This document shows positions 1 to 7,738 of a stretch of 64,000 nucleotides of DNA, one piece after another. Origin of the DNA: CAKSHC01 sp045595395 (GTDB lineage Bacteria; Bacillota; Clostridia; Oscillospirales; UMGS1783); contig JAZOAH010000010.1 in the NCBI GenBank assembly GCA_045595395.1, positions 1 to 64,000 on the forward strand. Reading direction: 5' to 3'. The notes beneath the pieces were generated by a model. It ran no database searches. It worked only from the letters and a program-made list of their open reading frames with translations, and was not told the origin of the DNA. Position numbers and translations under genes: made by a program. The stretch's first letter is position 1. The number at the start of each line of letters is the position of its first letter.

Positions 1-140
1 TTTTTTCGGGCACCGCAAACGTATGGGTCGTAGGTTCGATAAGTGAGACTCCAAGAAGGCAAGCGTCAGCGAAGCCTGATTGGCTAAGACGAACTTATGC
101 ATGCGAGCGTAGCGAGTCGTAGTCCTACTTTGAGGCGCCA
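1..140 (+). repeat. Dispersed repeat ending in a tRNA-like CCA tail, copy 1
   Basis: Bases 33-125 align, with one small indel, to the reverse strand of bases 25155-25246. By eye about two thirds to three quarters of positions match, with long identical runs such as TATGCATGCGAG and GCGAGTCGTAGTCC. The unit holds a T-arm-like GGTTCGATA near its start. It ends in GGCGCCA and is followed within a few bases by a terminator-like hairpin, the same layout as copy 2. It may be a degenerate tRNA-derived element or a small-RNA gene. The left boundary may lie outside the window. Confidence 0.6.
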
Positions 141-144
141 AATG

Positions 145-178
145 AAGATCCGTCCTCAACAGAGGACGTATCTTTCTT
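145..178 (+). terminator. Terminator-like hairpin after repeat copy 1
   Basis: CGTCCTC and GAGGACG pair around an AACA loop. An outer AAGAT/ATCTT stem extends the hairpin, and a T-rich stretch interrupted by C follows. It sits directly after the CCA-like end of the repeat, as terminators do after the two tRNA genes in this window. Confidence 0.5.
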
Positions 179-192
179 TGCGCATCCGGAAT

Positions 193-594
193 TTAATTGT
201 CGTTTTGTTGACCGTAGCAGTGGGACACCAGGCATGCGGTGGCGGTCACGATCAGCGACAAGAATAGAATCAGCAGCCCGGCCAGTATGGCGCCGATGAC
301 GCTGGTGGCGACAAATGTGATCGCCAATAGGATCACCGCAGTCAGCGCCGTGCCCAGAATACCAACCAGAAGTGCAGTTAACGCACCGTTACCGTATCGG
401 CAGGAGTTCGCCCGGGTCGCCAGCAGTACGGCAAGGTAGACGATGGAGATACCCAGCGCCACCCACAGAAATGCCGGCGTTATCGTGATCACAGCGGTGA
501 TCCGCAAAAAGGCAGTGACCACGCCGAGAATCACGCTGGCAATTACCGCCAGGCCTACGCAACTCAGCTTGTTCTCACGACAAAACATAGTCAT
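193..594 (-). CDS. Small four-helix membrane protein of unknown function
   Basis: The product is about 133 residues and almost wholly hydrophobic, with four predicted membrane segments. Short polar loops carry cysteines (FCREN near the start, NSCRYG in the middle, SHCYGQ at the end). I start it at the ATG that reads MTMFCREN because an AGGAGG lies 8 bases upstream. A GTG three codons earlier overlaps that ribosome binding site and is less likely. It is a single gene, leftward, next to an XRE repressor also on this strand. I do not recognise a family and assign no function. Confidence 0.6.
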   Translation of the reverse strand: MTMFCRENKLSCVGLAVIASVILGVVTAFLRITAVITITPAFLWVALGISIVYLAVLLATRANSCRYGNGALTALLVGILGTALTAVILLAITFVATSVIGAILAGLLILFLSLIVTATACLVSHCYGQQNDN

Positions 595-654
595 CAATTT
601 CACCTCCTCACTTCATCTTATGAGAGAGGAAGTAAATAATTGCAAGAGGCTGTT

Positions 655-861
655 TTATCGTTGCATGGCAGGGTTGTCGGTTCTTTCTAATAAATAATCG
701 ACAGATATATTGAAATAGTCAGCAATTTTTATAAGTTCGTTGATGCCCGGCTCGCGCTCTCCAGTTTCGTAGCGACTAACCGTATTTTGATTCATATTTA
801 GATCCATGGCTAATTTTAATTGGGAGATCCCCCTTTTCTTGCGTATTTCTTTTAATCTCAT
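655..861 (-). CDS. XRE-family helix-turn-helix repressor
   Basis: This 68-residue protein is little more than a Cro/CI-type DNA-binding domain. Helices 2-3 read ISQLKLAMDLNMNQNTVSRYETG, in two parts ISQLKLAMDLNM and NQNTVSRYETG, followed by the usual REPGINELIKIADYFNISVDYLL tail seen as REPGINELIKIADYF. Such short proteins bind operators as dimers and often repress their own gene and the divergent one. An AAGGGGGTG ribosome binding site precedes the ATG. The gene is divergent from a lipoprotein remnant across a 76-base region that holds a consensus promoter and two near-identical 14-bp direct repeats, the likely binding sites. Confidence 0.85.
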   Translation of the reverse strand: MRLKEIRKKRGISQLKLAMDLNMNQNTVSRYETGEREPGINELIKIADYFNISVDYLLERTDNPAMQR

Positions 862-873
862 AAAATCACCCCC

Positions 874-921
874 TTGACAGTATTATCCCATAATGGTATA
901 ATACAAATATCCCAATTTGGT
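874..921 (+). promoter_or_regulatory. Consensus promoter with two operator-like direct repeats
   Basis: TTGACA (874-879), a 17-base spacer and TATAAT (897-902) form a perfect vegetative promoter for the rightward lipoprotein remnant. Two copies of TATCCCAwwwTGGT (884-897 and 908-921) start 24 bp apart. Each contains the small inverted pair CCA-N3-TGG. The first overlaps the spacer and -10 box, the second the start point. This placement suits repression by the divergent XRE protein. The binding itself is inferred. Confidence 0.7.
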
Positions 922-937
922 ATATGTGGAATTTATC

Positions 938-1082
938 ATGAAAAAGTTTGTAGGCGTTTTGATTTTGGCAGCACTCTGTGCTGGTTTGTGGGCTTGCGGC
1001 GGTACATTTCGCCAAGGGCATGACAGAGATCACTGAGGTAGATGAAATTCCGGATTTGTGCAGTGAAAAAAGGTTACATTAA
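938..1082 (+). pseudogene. Frameshifted small lipoprotein gene
   Basis: From an ATG the frame encodes a typical lipoprotein leader: MKKF, a hydrophobic core, and a lipobox reading LWAC with the lipidated cysteine at residue 20. The frame then stops after 32 residues. Moving by one base near position 1004 opens a second short frame (FAKGMTEITEVDEIPDL to a stop at 1080-1082) that continues like a mature lipoprotein. I read this as one small lipoprotein gene broken by a single-base indel. A sequencing error or a genuine 32-residue peptide are alternatives. It is driven by a perfect promoter but has only a weak ribosome binding site. Confidence 0.5.
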
Positions 1083-1201
1083 ATCAAAAATGCGCCGGAC
1101 AGGAGGCTATAGGTTTCATTATTATAATATGTTTAAACTAGGCGGTCTTTTTCTGCAACTCGGCACGCTTCATGGTGCGATTGGCAAAATATTCTCTTCT
1201 A

Positions 1202-1230
1202 TTGCCTAAATTTATTCGTTGTGCTATAAT
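1202..1230 (+). promoter_or_regulatory. Promoter for the small membrane protein
   Basis: TTGCCT and TATAAT are separated by 17 bases and lie just upstream of the GAAAGGG ribosome binding site of the next gene. The 120 bases before it hold no convincing gene. Confidence 0.65.
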
Positions 1231-1257
1231 TAGATAAAAAGCAGAAAGGGATATCCT

Positions 1258-1605
1258 ATGCCGAAATTGCTTGAGAACATTAAGCACACCGTCGACGCAA
1301 CCATCCCCGATAAAGAAGAATTGACCCACGGTCTGCATCCGAAAATTGACTATATACTGCTCGTTTTGCGAAACTTGTTTGTGGGCGTTGCCGTATTGTT
1401 GTTTTTGACCTCCTTTTTCTGGCATAGCTCCTATAATATCCTCAAGAGCATCGGGTATTTTGCAGGTGCGTTGGCTTACATATTCGAATGTCTTGCCGTT
1501 ACCGACTGTTTTCAGACCAAGGTCCCGCACACCGAAATGTTCATGGTCTATTGCTTTGGTCCGCTCTATATCCTGATGGGGCTGGGCTATCTGTTATGGC
1601 ACTGA
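1258..1605 (+). CDS. Small membrane protein of unknown function
   Basis: The product has 115 residues: about 28 polar residues, then three predicted membrane segments covering roughly residues 32-52, 60-80 and 93-113. A GAAAGGG ribosome binding site lies 7 bases before the ATG and a promoter lies immediately upstream, so it is probably a monocistronic gene. A hairpin terminator follows about 65 bases after the stop. I see no catalytic motif and do not recognise the family. Confidence 0.6.
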   Translation: MPKLLENIKHTVDATIPDKEELTHGLHPKIDYILLVLRNLFVGVAVLLFLTSFFWHSSYNILKSIGYFAGALAYIFECLAVTDCFQTKVPHTEMFMVYCFGPLYILMGLGYLLWH

Positions 1606-1668
1606 TGAAATAGCGAAAAGATGGCTGGATCAAAACTACAGCCGGACGTCGTTTTTGTCGAATAAGTG

Positions 1669-1703
1669 AAAAATTCTGTATGAGCAAGCGTACAGAATTT
1701 TTT
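1669..1703 (+). terminator. Intrinsic terminator
   Basis: AAAAATTCTGTA pairs with TACAGAATTTTT around a 10-base loop and runs into T residues. It separates the small membrane protein gene from the exopolysaccharide operon. Confidence 0.75.
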
Positions 1704-1755
1704 ATGTAAAAAAACGGCGATGACGGCTTTTTATGAAATATTCCAATAATTATAG

Positions 1756-1804
1756 TTGCATTTACAAAAAAGTAATGATATAATAGCATCATGTAACATG
1801 CTAT
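1756..1804 (+). promoter_or_regulatory. Promoter of the exopolysaccharide operon with a hairpin at its start
   Basis: TTGCAT (1756-1761), 17 bases and TATAAT (1779-1784) form a good promoter. An inverted repeat ATAGCAT/ATGCTAT (1783-1804) begins inside the -10 box and covers the likely start point, so it could be an operator or a 5' stem. About 120 untranslated bases follow before the first gene, including a second TATAAT-like sequence near 1873 and a small GTGTT/AACAC hairpin before the ribosome binding site. Confidence 0.65.
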
Positions 1805-1913
1805 TCGTGCATGCGATAGTTGCATTCAACCGACCCAAGCACTCGCCTTTTCCGAAAAGAATTGAGTTTGGGTATATAATAGTGTTAATTGTTCAACACG
1901 GGAGAAGGTTTTT

Positions 1914-2672
1914 ATGGAAAGATCGGAAAACAAAGCAAACGAGTATTATACGATAGATTTGCTACATATTCTCAGAACCTTGTGGCGCAGAGTATGGATC
2001 ATTATTTTGGTCGGTCTGCTCGGTGCGGCTATCGGGTTCTCCTGCGCATCCTTTGTCATCGCTCCGCAATATTCGTCTTCGGTCTTGCTGTATGTCAACA
2101 ACGGCGTTTCGGTCGGCGGAGCCAGTTTCAGCATCTCCTCTTCCCAGATCATGGCGGCCCAGGATCTGGTCAAAACCTATGTTGTCCTGCTCAATAACCG
2201 CACCACGCTGGAAGCAGTAGCCGATAAGGCGGGCGTGGATTACTCTTTCGCACAGATCTCGTCTATGATCGAGGCAGGCCCCGTAGATGATACGGAGGTC
2301 ATGCGTGTCAAGGTGTCAGCGGGTGATCCCTATGAGGCGGAAAAGATCGCCAATGCTATTGCTGAGGTATTGCCGCGTCGCATTTCCGAAATCATTGAGG
2401 GTAGTTCCATGGAAGTCGTTGATTCGGCTATTGTAAACCTGCAAAAGGTTTCGCCGAGCATCACCAAATATACCGCCGTCGGAATGATACTCGGCATGTT
2501 GGTAGCCGCATTGATCCTGGCTGTTGTTGCTGTCATGGACGATCGGATCCACGATGAAGAATATCTGCTACATAATTATCCCTATCCCATCTTGGCCAAG
2601 ATTCCCGATCTGAGCGCCGATAACGGAAGATACGGATATGCTTATTATCGTTACAAGACGGTTGCCAAGTAA
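1914..2672 (+). CDS. Polysaccharide chain-length determinant (Wzz/CpsC type)
   Basis: This is the membrane adaptor of a split tyrosine-kinase system and helps set polymer length. It has an N-terminal cytoplasmic stretch, a membrane helix at about residues 27-47, an extracytoplasmic Wzz domain, a second helix at about 187-210 and a short cytoplasmic tail that in this family activates the partner kinase. At 252 residues it lacks a kinase domain, as expected for Gram-positive systems where the kinase is the next gene. GGGAGAAGG provides the ribosome binding site. It is the first gene of the exopolysaccharide operon, with the kinase following after 14 bases. Confidence 0.9.
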   Translation: MERSENKANEYYTIDLLHILRTLWRRVWIIILVGLLGAAIGFSCASFVIAPQYSSSVLLYVNNGVSVGGASFSISSSQIMAAQDLVKTYVVLLNNRTTLEAVADKAGVDYSFAQISSMIEAGPVDDTEVMRVKVSAGDPYEAEKIANAIAEVLPRRISEIIEGSSMEVVDSAIVNLQKVSPSITKYTAVGMILGMLVAALILAVVAVMDDRIHDEEYLLHNYPYPILAKIPDLSADNGRYGYAYYRYKTVAK

Positions 2673-2686
2673 GACGGGTGAGAAGT

Positions 2687-3433
2687 ATGGGAACAAATAG
2701 AAATCGAAAAACAAAGACCGGCTTTTCGATCAACGACATTCGCCGGACCTTGCATGAAAATCTTGAATTTACCGCTAAAGAGCAGTATAAACTGTTGCGT
2801 ACCAACTTGAGTTTTACCCTTCCCGAAGGACAGAAATGCCCGATCATCGGCATGACAAGCTCCAATCGCGGCGAAGGTAAAAGCACCACCTCGATCAATC
2901 TCTCCTATGTGCTGGCTGAAAGCGGCAAGCGTGTGCTGTTGATCGACGGGGATCTGCGCGTCCCCAGTATCGCCAAGAAGATGGAGATCGAAAAATCTCC
3001 GGGCTTGACCAATCTTTTGATGGGCGAAGAGATACCCGATTTCGGCATCTTCCGTTCCAAGGTCCTCAACAACTGGTATGTGCTCCCCTCCGGTAATCTG
3101 CCACCCAACCCCTCGGAGTTGCTTGGCTCACGCCGCATGGAGTCGGTGCTAAATGCCCTGTCGGAGAAGTTTGATTATATTGTTATCGACCTTCCGCCGG
3201 TCAATTTGGTGTCAGATGCTTTGGCTATCTCCAAACTGATCACCGGCATGATTGTCGTCATCCGTGAGGATTACGCCGAAAAGAAGGAAGTGGAACAGTG
3301 CTTCCGTCAGTTGCGATTGACCAATGTCAAGGTGCTTGGCTGCGTGATGAACAACGCCAAGGGCGGCCATGACAGCTATGGTGACTATCGGGATTATCGC
3401 CGCGGCTACGGCGCTGTCGTGAAAAACAAATGA
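2687..3433 (+). CDS. Bacterial tyrosine kinase (CpsD/CapB type)
   Basis: This cytoplasmic BY-kinase autophosphorylates on C-terminal tyrosines in response to its CpsC-like partner. It has 248 residues: a Walker A motif SSNRGEGKST at about 58-67, Walker A' VLLIDGDLR at 83-91, Walker B YIVIDLP at 164-170, and a tyrosine-rich tail with tyrosines at 231, 234, 237 and 241. I chose the ATG over a GTG three codons earlier because a GGTGAG lies at normal spacing before the ATG. It overlaps the following phosphatase gene by four bases (ATGA), indicating translational coupling. Confidence 0.92.
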   Translation: MGTNRNRKTKTGFSINDIRRTLHENLEFTAKEQYKLLRTNLSFTLPEGQKCPIIGMTSSNRGEGKSTTSINLSYVLAESGKRVLLIDGDLRVPSIAKKMEIEKSPGLTNLLMGEEIPDFGIFRSKVLNNWYVLPSGNLPPNPSELLGSRRMESVLNALSEKFDYIVIDLPPVNLVSDALAISKLITGMIVVIREDYAEKKEVEQCFRQLRLTNVKVLGCVMNNAKGGHDSYGDYRDYRRGYGAVVKNK

Positions 3434-4119
3434 TCGATCTGCACTGTCATCTTCTTCCGGCTATGGATGACGGCTGCCAATCGGTAGAGGAAAGTCTTGC
3501 TCTGCTCGGCCGTCTGGCCAAGCAAAAGGTGGACACGGTAATGGCCACGCCGCACTTTCATGCTAACCGTGAGTCGGTGTCCGATTTTCTGGCAAGGCGC
3601 CAGGCTGCTTACGATCGGCTGACGGCACACATGCCTGCCGGTCTGCCACAGGTGAAGTTGGGCGCCGAGGTTCGATATTATACGGGCATTAGCCACATGG
3701 CTCAGCTCAAACAGCTTTGTCTGCAGGACAGTAATTTGCTGCTCTTGGAGATGCCTCTTGGAAAATGGACCGAATATACCCTGCAGGAATTAACAGATTT
3801 GGCCTCCTCCCAGGGGATTTGTTTGGTCATGGCTCACATCGAGCGTTATTGGAAAGAACAGCCGGCTTGGGTCTGGACTCGACTGTTGCAAAGCGGCGTT
3901 CTGTTTCAGGTCAATGCGCCCGTCTTTTTAGGGCTTGGCACAAGGCGAAAAGCCTTCAAACTTTTAAAAGATCATACGATCCACTTTCTTGGGTCTGACA
4001 GTCATAATTTATCAAGCCGACCGCCTCGGCTGGATGAAGCGATGGCTGCCATCCGCAAGAAGATGGGCGATGATTTTGCAGACCACTGGATCGGTTTTGT
4101 TGAAAGCTGGTTTGCGTAA
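3430..4119 (+). CDS. PHP-domain protein-tyrosine phosphatase (CpsB type)
   Basis: This metal-dependent phosphatase is predicted to reverse the tyrosine phosphorylation of the kinase encoded just upstream. The PHP-fold metal ligands are visible: DLHCHLLPAMDDG at the N-terminus, ATPHF near residue 40, AHIERY in the middle and GSDSHN near residue 190. Its 229 residues are close to family length (about 240-255). The start codon overlaps the kinase stop. The kinase-phosphatase pair is the usual control module of Gram-positive capsule and exopolysaccharide operons. Confidence 0.92.
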   Translation: MIDLHCHLLPAMDDGCQSVEESLALLGRLAKQKVDTVMATPHFHANRESVSDFLARRQAAYDRLTAHMPAGLPQVKLGAEVRYYTGISHMAQLKQLCLQDSNLLLLEMPLGKWTEYTLQELTDLASSQGICLVMAHIERYWKEQPAWVWTRLLQSGVLFQVNAPVFLGLGTRRKAFKLLKDHTIHFLGSDSHNLSSRPPRLDEAMAAIRKKMGDDFADHWIGFVESWFA

Positions 4120-4157
4120 ATAAATAAATTTTTTTTCACAGAAAGGAATCTATTCTC

Positions 4158-4814
4158 ATGAAAAAGGTAATTGCAAGCATTCTGTCCCTGATGTTGGTTC
4201 TGGCCCTGAGCGTTTCGGTCTTTGCGACCGGCGGCTTCGTTAAGAGCCCCTCGCTCAATCAAGCTCCCACCGTCGAAAATGTCACGGTTGAGAACGGTAC
4301 AGCTCCGGTCGTAACGGTTACTCCGTATGCCGAGCGCACCGATCTGTCGGACGAAGCTGCGGCTGCCATCGAAACCGCTTACAGCGAAATCGCTGCCGCT
4401 GCCGATGTTACGACTCTGAGCGATGATTTGGCGGACATTGCTGCCGACAAGAACGTGGATGCCAAGAATCTGGCCGTTAGCGATCTGTTCGATATCAGCC
4501 ATGATGGCCAGGCCGGAACCGATTATGGTACTTTCGAAATCAAACTCGGTGTTGCTACGCTCAAGAACTTTGTTGCTCTGCTGCACAAGACGGCTAATGG
4601 CTGGGTCGTTGTCGAGAACGCTAAGATCGAAGGCGATCGTCTGGTATTCAGTGTTGACAGCTTCTCTCCGTTTGCTATCGTAGTTGATAACGGTGAAGAT
4701 TCGCCTTCCACCGGTGACAACGCCAACCTCGCCCTCTACATCAGCCTGATGGCCGTTTCTGCGGTTGCTCTGGTTGTCGTAGTTGTTCTGCTCAAGAAGA
4801 AAAAGTCCAACTAA
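4158..4814 (+). CDS. Secreted protein with SPSTG-type cell-wall sorting signal
   Basis: The 218-residue product has an N-terminal signal peptide (MKKVIASILS and a hydrophobic core ending SVFA). An acidic extracellular domain of about 150 residues follows. The C-terminus is a complete sorting signal: SPSTGD, a membrane helix and a KKKKSN tail. SPxTG-type motifs are used by class B sortases in some Clostridia, so it is probably attached to peptidoglycan or held in the membrane. No sortase gene is in the window. Its position between the phosphatase and the LCP ligase suggests a role in polymer display, but the extracellular domain is not one I can assign. Confidence 0.7.
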   Translation: MKKVIASILSLMLVLALSVSVFATGGFVKSPSLNQAPTVENVTVENGTAPVVTVTPYAERTDLSDEAAAAIETAYSEIAAAADVTTLSDDLADIAADKNVDAKNLAVSDLFDISHDGQAGTDYGTFEIKLGVATLKNFVALLHKTANGWVVVENAKIEGDRLVFSVDSFSPFAIVVDNGEDSPSTGDNANLALYISLMAVSAVALVVVVVLLKKKKSN

Positions 4815-4832
4815 TTAAAGGGGCTGATCCCG

Positions 4833-5831
4833 ATGAAGAGTGCAAAAGATTCGCCTAAGAATTCTTTGCGCTATCTGATCATCCTTCTTGTTGCCGTGTT
4901 TATCGTAGCCGCTGCCCTGCTCGCCATCAACTTGTGGGAGCAGGGGCGGCTATTTCCGGAACAAGGCGGGAATAATGACACTCCTGTCATTGACTATAAC
5001 GGACAGGAGTATGTTGTGCGCGATGATGTAGAAACTGTCCTGATCATGGGCTTGGATAAATATGAGATGATCGGGACCGAAACCGACTATAACAACAATC
5101 AACAGGCCGACCTGCTGATGCTGTTTGTGATCGATGAGGCCAATGGCCGATGTTCGGCCATTCACATCAATCGTGACACCATGACACCGGTCAACATATT
5201 GGGTGTTGCCGGTCAAAAAGTCGGTACAGAAACCAAGCAGATCGCCTTGTCGCACACCTATGGCAACGGAAAAGAGGTCAGCTGCAACAACACAGCCGAT
5301 GCCGTTTCCCAACTTTTGTTGGGCGTGAAGATCGATCATTATATTTCACTGACCATGGATGCCGTTGCCATATTCAACGATATGGTAGGCGGTGTCGAAG
5401 TCACGGTGTTGGAGGATTTCAGCGGTGTGGACGATACTCTGGTCAAGGGCGAAACGGTGACACTGATGGGTGAACAGGCGCTGACCTATGTCCGTACCCG
5501 CTATGGAGTAGGGGACAGTAGCAACGCCTCCCGCATGGAGCGCCAGCGGCAGTATATGACTGCTTTGTTCGATAAGGCTCGCATGCGCACTCAAGAGGAT
5601 GAACAGTTTTCTGTTAACGCATCGCTTAAACTGGCTGATTCTATGGTGACAAGCGGCTCGGCCAACCAGATGCAAAAGCTTGTCGATAAAATTTCTTCTT
5701 ATGAGTCGATCGATATTCGAACGATCGAAGGAAAACTTGAATTTGGAAAAGTTTTCATGGAGTTTTATCCGGATGAACAATCTCTGAAAAAAGAGGTTGT
5801 TGAGTTACTGTGTGAACCGAAGGACGAATAA
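4833..5831 (+). CDS. LytR-CpsA-Psr (LCP) family ligase
   Basis: LCP proteins transfer undecaprenyl-linked polymers onto the cell wall. This one has 332 residues with one N-terminal membrane helix (about residues 13-32) and an extracellular LCP domain. The domain is recognised by TVLIMGLDKYE, a QADLLMLFVID segment in place of the usual R-x-D-T/L motif, a HINRDTM arginine segment and the LTYVRTRYGVGDSSNASRME region (seen as TYVRTRYG and DSSNASRMERQRQ). It probably attaches the exopolysaccharide made by this operon. The N-terminal motif is more divergent than in housekeeping LCP proteins. Confidence 0.88.
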   Translation: MKSAKDSPKNSLRYLIILLVAVFIVAAALLAINLWEQGRLFPEQGGNNDTPVIDYNGQEYVVRDDVETVLIMGLDKYEMIGTETDYNNNQQADLLMLFVIDEANGRCSAIHINRDTMTPVNILGVAGQKVGTETKQIALSHTYGNGKEVSCNNTADAVSQLLLGVKIDHYISLTMDAVAIFNDMVGGVEVTVLEDFSGVDDTLVKGETVTLMGEQALTYVRTRYGVGDSSNASRMERQRQYMTALFDKARMRTQEDEQFSVNASLKLADSMVTSGSANQMQKLVDKISSYESIDIRTIEGKLEFGKVFMEFYPDEQSLKKEVVELLCEPKDE

Positions 5832-5867
5832 ACCCGGCGCGTCTTTCGGATATAAGGAGACGCACAT

Positions 5868-6548
5868 ATGGAGATGAAAAATCGGTCGGTGCCTGCAGTC
5901 GAAACGACTACGACAGCCCCCCTTATATACATACCGAAAAAACCAGCGTATCAGTTTTGCAAGCGCCTATTTGATATAGCCTTTTCCTTTGTTGCTTTAA
6001 CGGTCTTGGCCTTACCTCTTGCGATCATTGCGCTGGTCATTGTTATCGATGCCCCCGGCGCATCGCCCATCTATGTGCAAAAGCGCATCGGAAAAAACGG
6101 ACGAGTCTTCAATTTTTATAAGTTTCGTTCTATGATCCCGCATGCTGAGGAAATGTTGGATACGTTGCTGGACAAGAACGAAATGGATGGGCCTTGCTTT
6201 AAGATCAAGGACGATCCTCGCATCACACGGTTCGGGCACTTTATCCGCCGGACAAGTATTGATGAATTGCCCCAGCTTTGGAATGTCCTCAAGGGCGATA
6301 TGAGTTTGGTCGGTCCCCGACCGCCTCTGCCTCGAGAGGTGGAACAATATAACGAAAGCCAAATGCAGCGACTGTCTGTTACGCCCGGCCTAACCTGCTA
6401 TTGGCAGGTGCAGCCCAGCCGAAACAGCCTTTCCTTTGAAGAATGGTTGGCGCTGGACATGAAATATATCGCCGAGCGTAGTTTCAAAACCGATATCGCT
6501 GTACTATTCAAAACAGTTAGTGCTGTTTTCGGATCGGAGGGCGAATGA
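5868..6548 (+). CDS. Priming undecaprenyl-phosphate sugar-1-phosphate transferase
   Basis: This membrane enzyme is expected to start repeat-unit synthesis by moving a sugar-1-phosphate from a nucleotide sugar to undecaprenyl phosphate. The family signature is clear: KRLFDIAFSFVAL with one re-entrant or transmembrane helix, KRIGKNGRVFNFYKFRSM, TSIDELPQLWNVLKGDMS and VGPRPP. At 226 residues it is the compact WcaJ/CpsE catalytic form without the extra N-terminal membrane domain. The next gene starts inside its stop codon (ATGA overlap). Confidence 0.93.
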   Translation: MEMKNRSVPAVETTTTAPLIYIPKKPAYQFCKRLFDIAFSFVALTVLALPLAIIALVIVIDAPGASPIYVQKRIGKNGRVFNFYKFRSMIPHAEEMLDTLLDKNEMDGPCFKIKDDPRITRFGHFIRRTSIDELPQLWNVLKGDMSLVGPRPPLPREVEQYNESQMQRLSVTPGLTCYWQVQPSRNSLSFEEWLALDMKYIAERSFKTDIAVLFKTVSAVFGSEGE

Positions 6549-7738
6549 TGAAGAAAGAGAGCCTTCGCATTGCGATGCTGGGGCATAAGCGGATCCCCTC
6601 CCGTGAAGGCGGGGTTGAGATCGTTGTCGGCGAATTGTCCACCCGCATGGCGGCGCTGGGGCACTCTGTCACCTGCTACAATCGTAAAGGTCACCATGTC
6701 AGCGGCGCTGATTTTGATGATGCCGTTTACGATCAGTATCAGGGCGTACGCTTAAAGCGTGTCTGGACACTACAAAGACGCGGTCTCGCTGCTATGACCG
6801 CGTCTTTTGTTGCTTCTATATGTGCTGCTTTTGGCCGCTATGATGTGGTTCATTTCCATGCAGAGGGCCCCTGCGCTATGCTGTGGCTGCCCAAGTTGTT
6901 CGGCAAAAAATGTATCGCCACTATCCATGGGCTGGATCACCAACGTGCCAAGTGGGGGAAATTTGCCTCCTGGTATATCCGTACCGGCGAAAAGTGCGCC
7001 GTCCGGCATGCCGACGAGATCATTGTGCTCAGCCGCCATGTGCAGGAGTATTTCCGCCAAAATCACGGGCGTGAAACGATTTATATTCCGAATGGCGTTC
7101 ATCGTCCGGAACAGATGCCGGCACAGATCATAACCGAAAAATATGATCTACATAAAGATGAATATTTGTTGTTTTTAGGTCGCCTTGTCCCCGAAAAGGG
7201 ATTACGCTATCTGATCGAGGCCTACAAACAACTGGATACGACCAAGAAACTGGTCATCGCAGGCGGCGCCTCAGACGCTACAGGTTTTGAAGAAGAACTC
7301 AAGGCTATGGCGGCCGACGATCCTCGCATCCTCTTTACGGGATTTACGCAGGGTATAGAATTAGAGGAATTATACAGCAATGCCTATATGTATCTGCTGC
7401 CATCCGATCTGGAGGGGATGCCGCTGAGCCTGCTGGAGGCTATGAGCTACGGCAACTGCTGCCTGACCTCTGATATCCCTGAATGTGCCGAGGTCATCGG
7501 CCAAGCCGGGTACACCTTCCGTCAGGGCAATGTAGAAGATCTGGCGGCCAAAATGCAGCTGCTGTGCGACAGTCCGGAGCGTGTAAAGGCGCTCAAAGCC
7601 GGCGCGGCCGACTACATCTGCAGCAAATATAACTGGGACGATGTCGTCCGCCAAACCTTACGACTATACGGTGCAGCTGAGGATAGCCCTGCTGCCCAAA
7701 CGGAGAAAGAACGACATGAAGATCTTGCTCATAAATAA
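6545..7738 (+). CDS. Glycosyltransferase family 4, DUF1972-type N-terminus
   Basis: A GT-B fold enzyme of 397 residues. The N-terminal part (LGHKRIPSREGGVEIVVGEL, and about 150 residues after) resembles the DUF1972 domain of rhamnosyl- and related transferases that often add the second sugar. The C-terminal GT4 domain holds FLGRLVPEKG and the EGMPLSLLE nucleotide-sugar motif. A GGAGGG lies just before the overlapping ATG. It is probably the first committed transferase after the priming enzyme. The sugar cannot be read from sequence. Confidence 0.85.
   Translation: MMKKESLRIAMLGHKRIPSREGGVEIVVGELSTRMAALGHSVTCYNRKGHHVSGADFDDAVYDQYQGVRLKRVWTLQRRGLAAMTASFVASICAAFGRYDVVHFHAEGPCAMLWLPKLFGKKCIATIHGLDHQRAKWGKFASWYIRTGEKCAVRHADEIIVLSRHVQEYFRQNHGRETIYIPNGVHRPEQMPAQIITEKYDLHKDEYLLFLGRLVPEKGLRYLIEAYKQLDTTKKLVIAGGASDATGFEEELKAMAADDPRILFTGFTQGIELEELYSNAYMYLLPSDLEGMPLSLLEAMSYGNCCLTSDIPECAEVIGQAGYTFRQGNVEDLAAKMQLLCDSPERVKALKAGAADYICSKYNWDDVVRQTLRLYGAAEDSPAAQTEKERHEDLAHK

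Noticed and set aside
1..140. Complete tRNA gene
   Set aside because: It has a T-arm-like segment and a CCA-like end but no D arm, anticodon arm or matching acceptor stem.
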